18,202 bases of DNA from an uncultured delta proteobacterium (GTDB lineage Bacteria; RBG-13-61-14; DRUE01): positions 1-18,202 of the forward strand of contig CAIYYW010000035.1 in NCBI GenBank assembly GCA_903930515.1, in the 5' to 3' direction. Shown here one piece after another: positions 7,756 through 14,865 of this stretch. Each line of letters begins with the position of its first letter. Within the stretch, counting starts at the first letter, position 1. A model generated the notes under the pieces. It saw only the letters and a program-made list of their open reading frames with translations, made no database searches and was not told where the DNA came from. Position numbers and translations under genes: made by a program.

Positions 7756-8742
7756 TTACATCTTCATCAATTCCATTATGTCCAGCATTTTCATCCGGAC
7801 CACGCCCGGCTGAGTGCGGACTTGGCTGGACCAAGTCCTGCGGATTTGTTCAAAGTCCCGTCCTTGCAGGAGCAAAATGATTTGGCTGCCGTTGTCCGTG
7901 GCGTCGCAATTTACCACGGTATCGGTGAGAGACAGTTTGGCGAACAAGGGAGCCAGTTGCGACCGGTCCACTTCCAGGACCGCGTAGGCGCTCACCTGTT
8001 TCCGGTCCCGCTTATCAGTCCCGGTCTCTCCCGAATGTTTCAACGCGTAAGCGCTGATAAAAGATTCCAACTCCGCGGCCAGGGGGGCCCGCTCGGAATA
8101 ATGGACTTCAATCTCCGCGATCCCGGGTATGGAATTCACCTGCTGTTTCACCAACTCTTCCACGGCCTTGCGATCCTCGGCCTGGACCAAGAGCACAAGG
8201 TCCCAGTCCCCCCGCACCGCGTCGCAATAGATCACCTTTTTATTGGAATAAAGTTGAACGAAAATTTTTTCCAGATCCGCGTCGCTCTTGCCCCGAATGA
8301 ATATATACGCGCCAGCCGGATGCCTGACCGAAGGCTCGGACTGGGATTGGGGTTCCGCGATCCCGGGACCCAGCCGCTTCAATTCCGCTTCCAACTCTTC
8401 CAGCTTGAACGGCTTGTCCAAATAACCGTTGCGCAAATCCTTTTTGACCGCATCCCTGGTATCCTCGTCCCCATACCCGGTGATCGCCACCACCGCCAAA
8501 TCGGGATATTTGCTCCGGATCAGTTCCAGAACTTTCAGGCCGGCGATGTCCGGAAGGCGCAAATCCAGGATCACATAGTTATACGGGATGCCTTTGATCC
8601 GGGCCGACTCAATCTTTTTCAACGCGGTCAGACCGTCCTCGCAATCCTCAACCGCGTACCCCCGTTCGCTCAACCCGCGCGAAAGTTGCTTCCGAACCGA
8701 CGCCTCATCATCTACTACCAGCGCCCTGGCTGTCGTCTTCAT
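7756..8742 (-). CDS. Response regulator: receiver domain plus two Lrp/AsnC-type (RAM) ligand-binding domains
   Basis: This protein has 328 residues. Residues 5-125 form a complete CheY-like receiver: acidic pair D11-D12, phosphoacceptor D60 (VILDLRLPD), T88 (AITGYG) and K110 (YLDKPF). Residues 145-215 look like an AsnC/Lrp RAM domain: AYIFIRGKSDADLEKIF, then a GDWDLVLLVQAED core and a VNSIPGIAEIEV end. Residues 252-325 look like a second, more diverged copy (SAYAVLEVDRSQLAPLFAKL, then QIILLLQGRDFEQI and QPGVVRMKM). No helix-turn-helix or enzymatic output domain is visible, so output is probably through protein contacts or ligand sensing. The start at 8742 is preceded by GGGAGG with a 7-nt spacer; a longer in-frame start at 8874 would run through the promoter. 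It is the first gene of the operon with the three redox genes. A regulatory link to them is inferred, and no kinase is nearby. Confidence 0.85.
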   Translation of the reverse strand: MKTTARALVVDDEASVRKQLSRGLSERGYAVEDCEDGLTALKKIESARIKGIPYNYVILDLRLPDIAGLKVLELIRSKYPDLAVVAITGYGDEDTRDAVKKDLRNGYLDKPFKLEELEAELKRLGPGIAEPQSQSEPSVRHPAGAYIFIRGKSDADLEKIFVQLYSNKKVIYCDAVRGDWDLVLLVQAEDRKAVEELVKQQVNSIPGIAEIEVHYSERAPLAAELESFISAYALKHSGETGTDKRDRKQVSAYAVLEVDRSQLAPLFAKLSLTDTVVNCDATDNGSQIILLLQGRDFEQIRRTWSSQVRTQPGVVRMKMLDIMELMKM

Positions 8743-8749
8743 TTCTCTG

Positions 8750-8755
8750 CCTCCC
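8750..8755 (-). promoter_or_regulatory. Shine-Dalgarno site fixing the regulator start
   Basis: The minus strand reads GGGAGG, 7 nt before the ATG at 8742. It rejects the longer in-frame start at 8874. Confidence 0.75.
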
Positions 8756-8761
8756 ACCATA

Positions 8762-8789
8762 ATTCTACCGATCAGTATATTTTTTTCAA
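8762..8789 (-). promoter_or_regulatory. Promoter of the regulator-redox operon
   Basis: On the minus strand, TTGAAA (8784-8789), a 16-nt spacer and TAGAAT (8762-8767) match the sigma70 consensus at 5 of 6 bases in each hexamer. The predicted start is near 8755, leaving a leader of about 13 nt that still contains the GGGAGG site. An overlapping TATACT just upstream is an alternative -10. Confidence 0.55.
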
Positions 8790-8813
8790 CTTTTCTCGTT
8801 TTACCGGTCTTTT

Positions 8814-8838
8814 CCCCTTTTTCACCCCGCCCCCGCCC
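8814..8838 (-). other. G-quadruplex motif in the divergent promoter region
   Basis: The minus strand carries four G-runs of 3, 5, 4 and 4 with loops of 1, 1 and 7 nt. They lie about 25 nt upstream of the regulator -35 hexamer. The motif is directly visible; folding and function are inferred. Confidence 0.5.
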
Positions 8839-8853
8839 GTTGCCGAAGGCAAC
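8839..8853. repeat. Short perfect palindrome between divergent genes
   Basis: GTTGCC-GAA-GGCAAC has 6-bp arms and a 3-nt centre. It sits about midway between the two divergent promoters, so it could be an operator for either, or a small extragenic hairpin next to the G-rich tract. There is no direct evidence for protein binding. Confidence 0.4.
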
Positions 8854-8897
8854 TGCGCGCAATGTCCGGTTCAAGCAGGAGCGGCGAGAAATTTAAA

Positions 8898-8927
8898 TTG
8901 GCGGAAAGGGGATAATTTTGTTAGAAT
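8898..8927 (+). promoter_or_regulatory. Promoter of the amidase operon
   Basis: TTGGCG (8898-8903), an 18-nt spacer and TAGAAT (8922-8927). The -10 ends 12 nt before the ATG at 8940, so the leader would be about 5 nt. No Shine-Dalgarno sequence is visible in that leader. Confidence 0.5.
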
Positions 8928-8939
8928 AAAGATAAGCGG

Positions 8940-10823
8940 ATGCGGAAGCGGATATATCTGATTTTGGGGATGGGAATCGCGCTAAGCTTGGGCGCGGCCA
9001 ATGTCTGTTTGCAATCCTATCAGGCCGCGGACCAGGCTTACCAGGCTTTTGTCAAGGACCGTTCAAAAACCAAATACCATCAGAACTGGGAAAAGATGGC
9101 GGAGAAGTTCGCGCGGATCGGGATGACCTATCCGGATTGCGAAAAGGCGGATGACGCCTGGCTCAAGGCCGGGAAGGTCTGGCTGGACTGCTATCAGATT
9201 TCGAGGAGCCGTTCTGATCAGGATCAGGCCCTGGCCGCGTTGGCGGAACTGCTCAAGCGCTATCCGAAATCCAATTTGGCGGACGACGCTCTTTACTATC
9301 GGGCGGAAATTTATTTATCCCTGGGAGAGAGGGATTCGGGACAGGCGGAGCTGGGAAAAATCCTGGCCGGATATCCCGCCGGGGATCGCGCCGCGGAGGC
9401 GAAGAAGCGGCTGTCCGGGATGGGGGTGAAAAGCGGTCCCGCGGGGAACGGCTCGGAGCGGGTTTTTTCTTCGCAGTCAACCCAAGCCCAATCCGCGGCT
9501 CCGGGCAAGGCCCCGCTCCGGAACAATGACGCGATCGCGCTGATGCTGGATAAGTCGGATACGTCCGAATTGTCCGGCGCGGTTTCAACTCCGCTCTCGG
9601 AGCTGCTCCGGATCCGGTATTGGTCGGCGCCCAGCTATACCCGGGTGGTGATGGACCTGAGCCGGAAGGCCGGCGTTTCCGATCCGAAATTGCTTCCGGC
9701 TGATCCCGGCCGCGGGGTTGGGCCCCGGATTTATTTTGACCTGTTGCAGACCCGGCTCAGCCCTGAATTCCGGAATCAATTTCAATACCAGGACAATTGC
9801 TATGAACTTATGATCGGAGACGGCCTGCTCCGGAGGGCGCGCGCCGGTCAGAACCTGCCGGAGGTGGTCAGGATCGTTTTGGACCTTCAGTCCATCAGCG
9901 ATTTTCAATTGCGGTCCCTTCCGGGAGAGAACGGCACCTGGCGGATCGTGGTGGATATTTTCGGGGAAAGGAAACCGGATGAAGAGATCGCGCCGGCGCC
10001 TGCTCCCAATCCTCAGCCGGGGCAGACCCCCGCGCCTTCTCCGACACCGGTTCCGACTCCGAATCCTTTGCCCATGCCTCTTCCCAAGCCGGTCGCGAAG
10101 GCTTTTCCACCGGTGATCGTTATTGACGCGGGTCATGGGGGCAAGGACCCGGGGGCGCTCGGCAAGAGGAATCAGGAAAAAATCATCGCGCTGAACATTG
10201 CCAAATACCTGGAGCAGGAGTTGAAGAAGAAATATCCGGAGGCCAAGGTGGTTTTAACCCGGAGGGATGACCGGTTTTTGGAATTGGAGGAGCGGACGGC
10301 CAAGGCCAATGCCCTGGAGGCGGACCTGGCCAATGACCAGCAAGGGATTTTCATCTCAATTCATGTGAACGCCACCCGGGACGGGTCCGCTTACGGGATT
10401 GAGACTTATTACCTGGACAATACCACGGACCGGGCCAGCCTGAAGTTGGCGGCTCGGGAGAATTTCGTGAGCGAGGAAGTGATGGAACAGATGGGGTCGG
10501 ATGTGAACAAGATCCTGGCCGACCTGACCACCAACAGCAAGGTCAGCCAGTCGGTCCCGCTCGCGCGCAGCGTTCAGGAAAACCTGGTGGACGAATTGGC
10601 CGGGACTTATTCCAGCGTTAAAAACCTGGGCGTGAAAAAAGCGCCGTTCTGGGTTCTGACCGGGGCCAGGATGCCTTGCGTTCTGGTGGAGGTCGGGTTC
10701 ATCTCCAATCAGACCGAGGAAAAACGACTGGCTTCAACCGGGTACCAGAAGGCCATTGCCAAGGGGATCGCGGACGGCGTTAATGACTGGCTGAAAAATC
10801 CCCAGGCGCTTCTGATCCCGTAG
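8940..10823 (+). CDS. Exported N-acetylmuramoyl-L-alanine amidase with TPR and AMIN domains
   Basis: This 627-residue protein cleaves the MurNAc-L-alanine bond of peptidoglycan, by family. Residues 1-20 are a signal peptide or anchor (MRKRIYLILGMGIALSLGAA). Residues 25-165 contain TPR-like repeats (LKRYPKSNLADDALYYRAEI). Residues 220-345 form an AMIN domain, which in the AmiC family targets peptidoglycan or the septum. A proline-rich linker spans about 350-382. Residues 390-622 are the zinc Amidase_3 domain, with DAGHGG (H399), E413, H475 in SIHVNA and catalytic E584 in LVEVGFISN, so all key residues are present. The layout resembles amidases known from Desulfobacterota and Nitrospirota. There is no Shine-Dalgarno sequence at this ATG, and the promoter is almost adjacent. 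It is followed 8 nt later by a nucleotidyltransferase gene, suggesting a cell-wall operon. Confidence 0.94.
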   Translation: MRKRIYLILGMGIALSLGAANVCLQSYQAADQAYQAFVKDRSKTKYHQNWEKMAEKFARIGMTYPDCEKADDAWLKAGKVWLDCYQISRSRSDQDQALAALAELLKRYPKSNLADDALYYRAEIYLSLGERDSGQAELGKILAGYPAGDRAAEAKKRLSGMGVKSGPAGNGSERVFSSQSTQAQSAAPGKAPLRNNDAIALMLDKSDTSELSGAVSTPLSELLRIRYWSAPSYTRVVMDLSRKAGVSDPKLLPADPGRGVGPRIYFDLLQTRLSPEFRNQFQYQDNCYELMIGDGLLRRARAGQNLPEVVRIVLDLQSISDFQLRSLPGENGTWRIVVDIFGERKPDEEIAPAPAPNPQPGQTPAPSPTPVPTPNPLPMPLPKPVAKAFPPVIVIDAGHGGKDPGALGKRNQEKIIALNIAKYLEQELKKKYPEAKVVLTRRDDRFLELEERTAKANALEADLANDQQGIFISIHVNATRDGSAYGIETYYLDNTTDRASLKLAARENFVSEEVMEQMGSDVNKILADLTTNSKVSQSVPLARSVQENLVDELAGTYSSVKNLGVKKAPFWVLTGARMPCVLVEVGFISNQTEEKRLASTGYQKAIAKGIADGVNDWLKNPQALLIP

Positions 10824-10831
10824 AGGGGGCG

Positions 10832-11572
10832 ATGATGGAACCGGAAATTCGGGCGATGATCCTGGCCGCTGGTTTTGGAACCCGGATGAAAATCGGCGGA
10901 GAGCAAATCCCCAAGCCGCTGGTGAGGGTTTGCGGGCGGCCTTTGATCCATTACCCGCTCCGGCTCCTGGCCGGGGCCGGGTTCAAGGAAGCGGTGATCA
11001 ATCTCCATCACCGCGGGGAAGAGATCAGAGCGGAACTCGGCGGGAGCGCGTTCGGGGTCAAGGTTCATTATCTGGATGAGCCGGAAATCCTCGGCACCGG
11101 GGGCGGAGTCAAGAACGCGAACCGCATTTTCCCGGCCCGGAACTGGCTCACGCTTAACTCCGACACCATCATTGACCTGGACCTGAAACAACTCATTGCT
11201 TTTCACCGGAAGCATACCCCGATCGCCACCATGGTCCTTTCCCAATCCCGGCTGGGAAAGTTCAATGCCGTGTTCGCGGACTTTGAGGGAAGGGTCAGGA
11301 AGATCGGGGGAAGGCCGGAAGACGCGGATTCGGGATCGGGGCTTTCCGCTTATAATTTCTGCGGGGCGCAACTGATCCGGAGCGACTTGCTGGACTGCCT
11401 GCCGGACGGACACAGCAAAATCATTGAGCAGGCATACCTCAAGGTCCTGGAAAAGGAAACGGTGCTCGGTTACATTTTCAGCGGCCTCTGGATCCCGATT
11501 GACACGCCCGGGGCAAAAAGCCAGGCGGAAAAAGAAATGATCGCCGGCGATCCGGAATTCCTGAAATTTTGA
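10832..11572 (+). CDS. Sugar-phosphate nucleotidyltransferase (MurU/RmlA-like)
   Basis: This 246-residue protein of the NTP_transferase family couples a sugar-1-phosphate to a nucleoside triphosphate to give an NDP-sugar. The nucleotide-binding signature is at residues 11-19 (LAAGFGTRM), followed by PKP at 27-29. The metal-binding Asp is D111 (LNSDTIID), the sugar-side loop is ILGTGGGVKNAN (86-97), and the C-terminal IPIDTP is typical of the group. There is no left-handed beta-helix acyltransferase domain, so it is not GlmU. The size and the amidase neighbour fit MurU, which makes UDP-MurNAc during cell-wall recycling, but the sugar specificity cannot be read from sequence. AGAGGGGG precedes two tandem ATGs (10832 and 10835); either may be used. 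It converges with the rhomboid gene, with 18 nt between the two stops. Confidence 0.88.
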   Translation: MMEPEIRAMILAAGFGTRMKIGGEQIPKPLVRVCGRPLIHYPLRLLAGAGFKEAVINLHHRGEEIRAELGGSAFGVKVHYLDEPEILGTGGGVKNANRIFPARNWLTLNSDTIIDLDLKQLIAFHRKHTPIATMVLSQSRLGKFNAVFADFEGRVRKIGGRPEDADSGSGLSAYNFCGAQLIRSDLLDCLPDGHSKIIEQAYLKVLEKETVLGYIFSGLWIPIDTPGAKSQAEKEMIAGDPEFLKF

Positions 11573-11590
11573 AGCCGGGATCAGCCGGCC

Positions 11591-12304
11591 TTAATGGAAA
11601 GTAGGACGGTCCGTTCCGTCATAAACCTTGAACCGCTTCTTCCGCTTTTGCTCCGCGGCCCGGTATCTATATTTATAGATCAGCTTCCGGAAATCGCCGA
11701 TCCCGCGGATGTAGAAATAGCCGATGATGATCGCGCTCAGGTGCGCGATATTGGCGATGCCGCTCCGGGCGCCTCCCGCGTACTGGACGGTGGCGAACAA
11801 TTCCATCGCCCCGTAAATCAGCACCAGCCATTTGGCCTTGATCGGAATTAAGAAATTCAGGAGGATGGTGTTGTTGGGAAAGAGCAGGCCGTAGGCCGTG
11901 ATGATCCCGAAAATCGCCCCGCTCGCCCCGATCACATTGGCGTCTCCGTTCCCGAGCAAAAAATAAAACGCCGCGGCCATCACCCCGGAGCCGCACCCGC
12001 ACAGGAAATAATAAATCCAGAACCGCCGCTCCCCCAGGGTCCGCTCCAGGACCGGCCCGAAAAAGAACAGGCCGATCATATTGAAAAACAAATGGCTGAA
12101 ATCGGCGTGCACAAACAGGTAAGTCGCCAGCCGCCAGATTTCAAACCGGAAAAACAGCCGGACCGGAATCAGGCTCAGCCAGGTCCGGGTCAATTCCGGG
12201 GATAAAATGGAGAGGCCGAAAACCACGACATTGGCGATGATGATATAAAGCGTGGCCTGGCCGAGATATGACCGGCGCGGCCCCTGGTAATATGATTGTC
12301 GCAT
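11591..12304 (-). CDS. Rhomboid-family intramembrane serine protease
   Basis: This 237-residue membrane protein has about six transmembrane segments. The catalytic dyad is intact: S128 in GASG (126-129) and H188 in IAHLSAIIIGYFYIRG. The conserved HxxxxHxxxN of the second segment is present (H66, H71, N75), and WRLATYLFVHAD (57-68) is typical of the family. Rhomboids cut substrate transmembrane helices within the lipid bilayer; the substrate here is unknown. The tail is strongly basic and presumably cytoplasmic. GGGAGG lies 3 nt before the ATG at 12304; a GTG directly upstream (12307) touches the site and is less likely. It lies 18 nt after the enoate-reductase-family gene on the same strand, so the two are probably co-transcribed, though no functional link is apparent. 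Confidence 0.93.
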   Translation of the reverse strand: MRQSYYQGPRRSYLGQATLYIIIANVVVFGLSILSPELTRTWLSLIPVRLFFRFEIWRLATYLFVHADFSHLFFNMIGLFFFGPVLERTLGERRFWIYYFLCGCGSGVMAAAFYFLLGNGDANVIGASGAIFGIITAYGLLFPNNTILLNFLIPIKAKWLVLIYGAMELFATVQYAGGARSGIANIAHLSAIIIGYFYIRGIGDFRKLIYKYRYRAAEQKRKKRFKVYDGTDRPTFH

Positions 12305-12322
12305 CACCCTCCCGACCGAGAT

Positions 12323-14332
12323 TCAGATCTGGTTCCCGGAAAAAAATCCTTCCTGAACCGCGTCCATAATTTTCCTCGGCCCTTTGGCGTCTCCGATCTC
12401 GATAAACTTGGTCCCGTTTTTCTCCAGCTCCGCCGCCAGGTCGCGGTTTGCTTTGGAACCGAGCGCGAGCACCACCGAATCCGCCGGCTCGCTCCTGCTT
12501 GCCCCGTCAATTTCATAGATCACTTCCCCGGGCTTGATCTTGAGCACTTTCGCGCGGGTGATGGTTTTTATTCCGAAGCGGGAAAGGTCCTGTAGCAAAA
12601 CCCATTTGGTGGCCACCCCCAAATCCGGCCCGACCTTTTCCAGCATTTCAATGATCACGACCTGGCGGGAGCCTTTGGTGCAAATCTCGTAAAGTTTTTC
12701 AATCCGCTCGGCCTGGTTGAGAAAAAGGAATTTCAGGGTCTCCCCTGAGACGGTGCCCTGGTTCGCGATGAAAAGAGCGGTCTCGATCCCGGTGGAACCC
12801 CCGCCGATCACAACCACCTTCTCCCCCAAAGCGCCGCAGCCACTCTGGTCTGCTTTTAATATTTCCCAGGCCTGATGCACAAATTCAAGGTTTACTCCCG
12901 GAATTTTCGGCTGGATCGGTTTGGCGCCGGTGGCTAGAATAATCTGATCAAAGCCGGCCTTGGCGATCTTGTTCACGGTCGCCTTTTTGTTGAGCCTCAC
13001 CTTGACCTTGACCCGTTCCAATTCCTTTTCGTAAAAACGGGACAGCCTCGCGAAATCCCCTCTCCCCGGAGGGGCTGCGGCAAGGTCCAACTGGCCCCCG
13101 ACCCGGTCCGAGGCTTCCCATAACTCCACCTGGTATCCCCTCAATTTCGCGGTGATCGCGGCCTCCGACCCGGCCGGTCCTCCGCCAACCACCAACACTT
13201 TTTTCTTGCCTTCCATCGGATTGAGCTTCCGCTCCCCCTCATACCCGGACACCGGGTTGGCCAGACATTCCACCGGCTTGCCCGAGAACAGTTTGTCCAA
13301 ACACCCCTGCATACATCCCACGCAGGGACGGATCTCGGGATCGCGTCCTTCCCTTGCCTTGTTCGCCCATTCCGGGTCCGCGATCTGGGCCCTCCCGATG
13401 CAGACCGCGTCCGCCCATCCCTCCTGCAAAATTCTCTCCGCCTGAGCCGGATCGAAAATCCGGTTGCTGCTGAAGACCGGAACCTTTACCTTGCGCTTGA
13501 TCCCGAGCGCGAGATAAGTATAAGCGCCGGCCGGAACCTCCATCGGCAGCTGCGGAACCTTGGTCTCGTGCCATCCGCCCGTGACATTGATCGCGTCAAT
13601 CCCCCGCTCCACAAACAGCCGAGCATACTCGCTCATCTCCTCGTTGGTGTTCCCGCCTGGAATAAAGTCGTTCCCGCCGATCCGCATCGCAACCGGAAAA
13701 TCAGGGCCGACCTTTTCCCGGACCCGGTTAATAATATTGAAGACAAAGGTGGCGCGCTTTTCAAAACTCCCTCCGTATTCATCGGTGCGCAAATTGGTCA
13801 CCGGAGACAGGAATTGGTTGATCAAATAGCCGGCATTGCCGATCAGCTCAACCCCGTCCACGCCCGCCTGCTTCGCGCGCAAGGCCGCCTCCGCGAACTG
13901 TTTCTCGGTTTCAATGATCTCGTCCCGCGAAAGTTCCCGGGGCTCTTCCTTGGTGTACCTGCTCCGGACCACGCTCGGCGCCACGGACTTCTGGCCGATC
14001 AGGAAGGAGAACTGATAACGGCCGGAGTGGAACAATTGCAGGAACAGACGGGCGTTGTGCTTGTGAACGGCTTCGGCCAGCTTCTCATAGCCCGGGATAA
14101 AACTGTCATCATCCAACCCCAGCATCATCGGCCCTCCCCCGATGAAATTCACCCCGCATCCGCCCACAATGATCAGCCCGCATCCGCCTTTTGCGCGCGC
14201 CTCATAAAAGTCCAGCAGCTTTTGGCTCACCTTCCGGTCCTGGGTGTAAAGCAGCCCGAACGCCGGCATCACCACCCGGTTCCGTATTTCCAATCCCTTG
14301 ATCTTCATCGGCCGGAACAACTGCCTATCCAT
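12323..14332 (-). CDS. NADH:flavin oxidoreductase, 2-enoate / 2,4-dienoyl-CoA reductase family
   Basis: This 669-residue protein has the full FadH/BaiCD/enoate reductase layout. Residues 1-330 are an FMN-binding TIM barrel of the old yellow enzyme type (MPAFGLLYTQDRKVS, LQLFHSGRYQ, NQFLSPVTNLRTDEYGGS). Residues 337-356 carry the [4Fe-4S] ligands C337, C340, C344 and C356 (CVGCMQGCLDKL). Residues 378-669 form an FAD and NAD(P)H module with GGGPAG at 383-388 and a second GGGSTG near residue 510. Members reduce activated C=C bonds, in fatty, bile or aromatic acids or their CoA esters, using NAD(P)H. The GYL segment reads GNAGYLINQF, where FadH-like enzymes often have GSEGYLIN, so the substrate may differ. 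GGGAGG precedes the ATG at 14332 by 8 nt. It is probably cotranscribed with the rhomboid gene. Confidence 0.92.
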   Translation of the reverse strand: MDRQLFRPMKIKGLEIRNRVVMPAFGLLYTQDRKVSQKLLDFYEARAKGGCGLIIVGGCGVNFIGGGPMMLGLDDDSFIPGYEKLAEAVHKHNARLFLQLFHSGRYQFSFLIGQKSVAPSVVRSRYTKEEPRELSRDEIIETEKQFAEAALRAKQAGVDGVELIGNAGYLINQFLSPVTNLRTDEYGGSFEKRATFVFNIINRVREKVGPDFPVAMRIGGNDFIPGGNTNEEMSEYARLFVERGIDAINVTGGWHETKVPQLPMEVPAGAYTYLALGIKRKVKVPVFSSNRIFDPAQAERILQEGWADAVCIGRAQIADPEWANKAREGRDPEIRPCVGCMQGCLDKLFSGKPVECLANPVSGYEGERKLNPMEGKKKVLVVGGGPAGSEAAITAKLRGYQVELWEASDRVGGQLDLAAAPPGRGDFARLSRFYEKELERVKVKVRLNKKATVNKIAKAGFDQIILATGAKPIQPKIPGVNLEFVHQAWEILKADQSGCGALGEKVVVIGGGSTGIETALFIANQGTVSGETLKFLFLNQAERIEKLYEICTKGSRQVVIIEMLEKVGPDLGVATKWVLLQDLSRFGIKTITRAKVLKIKPGEVIYEIDGASRSEPADSVVLALGSKANRDLAAELEKNGTKFIEIGDAKGPRKIMDAVQEGFFSGNQI

Positions 14333-14376
14333 CCCTAAAACCTCCCGCGAAATTTTCCTTGATCGTGACGGCTCCT

Positions 14377-14404
14377 ATTTAACATAAATTTCCTTGGAAT
14401 TCAA
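14377..14404 (-). promoter_or_regulatory. Weak candidate promoter of the enoate-reductase-family operon
   Basis: On the minus strand, TTGAAT (14399-14404), a 16-nt spacer and TTAAAT (14377-14382); each hexamer matches the consensus at 4 of 6 bases. It would give a leader of about 38 nt containing the GGGAGG site. The rest of the 194-nt gap (14333-14526) shows no gene, no hairpin and no recognisable AbiEii toxin. Confidence 0.3.
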
Positions 14405-14526
14405 AGCCGGTCTCCTGGAACGATGGGCAAGGTCCGCGTTCTTAGGTTACCGGTCCGCGATCCGCGGAAGATCCATATAAAGTTTCCCGCGGAGAGCATC
14501 TCTTTCCCCTGCCCCTTGCCCCTTTC

Positions 14527-14862
14527 TCAGAAAATTGCTTCCAGGTAAGGCTTGATTATTTTCGTTACCCGGCAGAGGCGGGAGAGGCGGATGAGTTCAG
14601 GCAGATTTATCCGGTCCCTTTGAGCATATCGCCTTAGGGCCTGAACCGCGATTTCCGGGCCGATTTTATGACGGAATTTGAAGCAGTCCATAAGAGTTTT
14701 TTCCGGGCTATAGACCCGGACCGGGGGTTGCGGAATTCGGGGAGGCTCTGTGCTTTTTTTCAGGGCCAGGTGGATTTGATCAGGAACAAAATCCGCAAGC
14801 TGATGGAATGCCAGGGCGGAGCTCAGGCAGAGCACTGCTTTGGACGCGCGGATAGAGACCAA
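14527..14862 (-). pseudogene. Relic of AbiEi-family type IV antitoxin
   Basis: The 111-codon frame reads like the C-terminal part of AbiEi antitoxins: KAVLCLSSALAFHQL, VRVYSPEKTLMDCFKFRHKI and the ending CRVTKIIKPYLEAIF are hallmark segments. Full proteins have about 195-200 residues. Here the whole N-terminal winged-helix half (roughly 80 residues) is missing. About 24 residues are also missing in frame between PPRIPQPP and VRVYS. The only possible start is a TTG at 14862 without a ribosome site. The remnant begins 3 nt after the MATE stop codon and in the same frame as that gene, so a deletion probably removed its 5' half. No AbiEii toxin partner is recognisable downstream. Function is unlikely. 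The family call rests on recognised motifs. Confidence 0.75.
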
Positions 14863-14865
14863 GGT

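Noticed and set aside
8743-8874. Longer start for the response regulator at 8874
   Set aside because: It would translate through the promoter and a basic, low-complexity stretch before the receiver domain; the start at 8742 has an ideal ribosome site.
7822-8961. Plus-strand open frame of 379 codons
   Set aside because: It is antisense to the response regulator, whose receiver motifs are unmistakable, and it crosses the promoter region; it shows no domain of its own.
11573-11590. Bidirectional terminator between the convergent genes
   Set aside because: Only a 5-bp GCCGG/CCGGC stem with no T-run is present; too weak to call.
13568-14338. Plus-strand open frame of 256 codons
   Set aside because: It is antisense to the enoate-reductase-family gene and has no family motifs.
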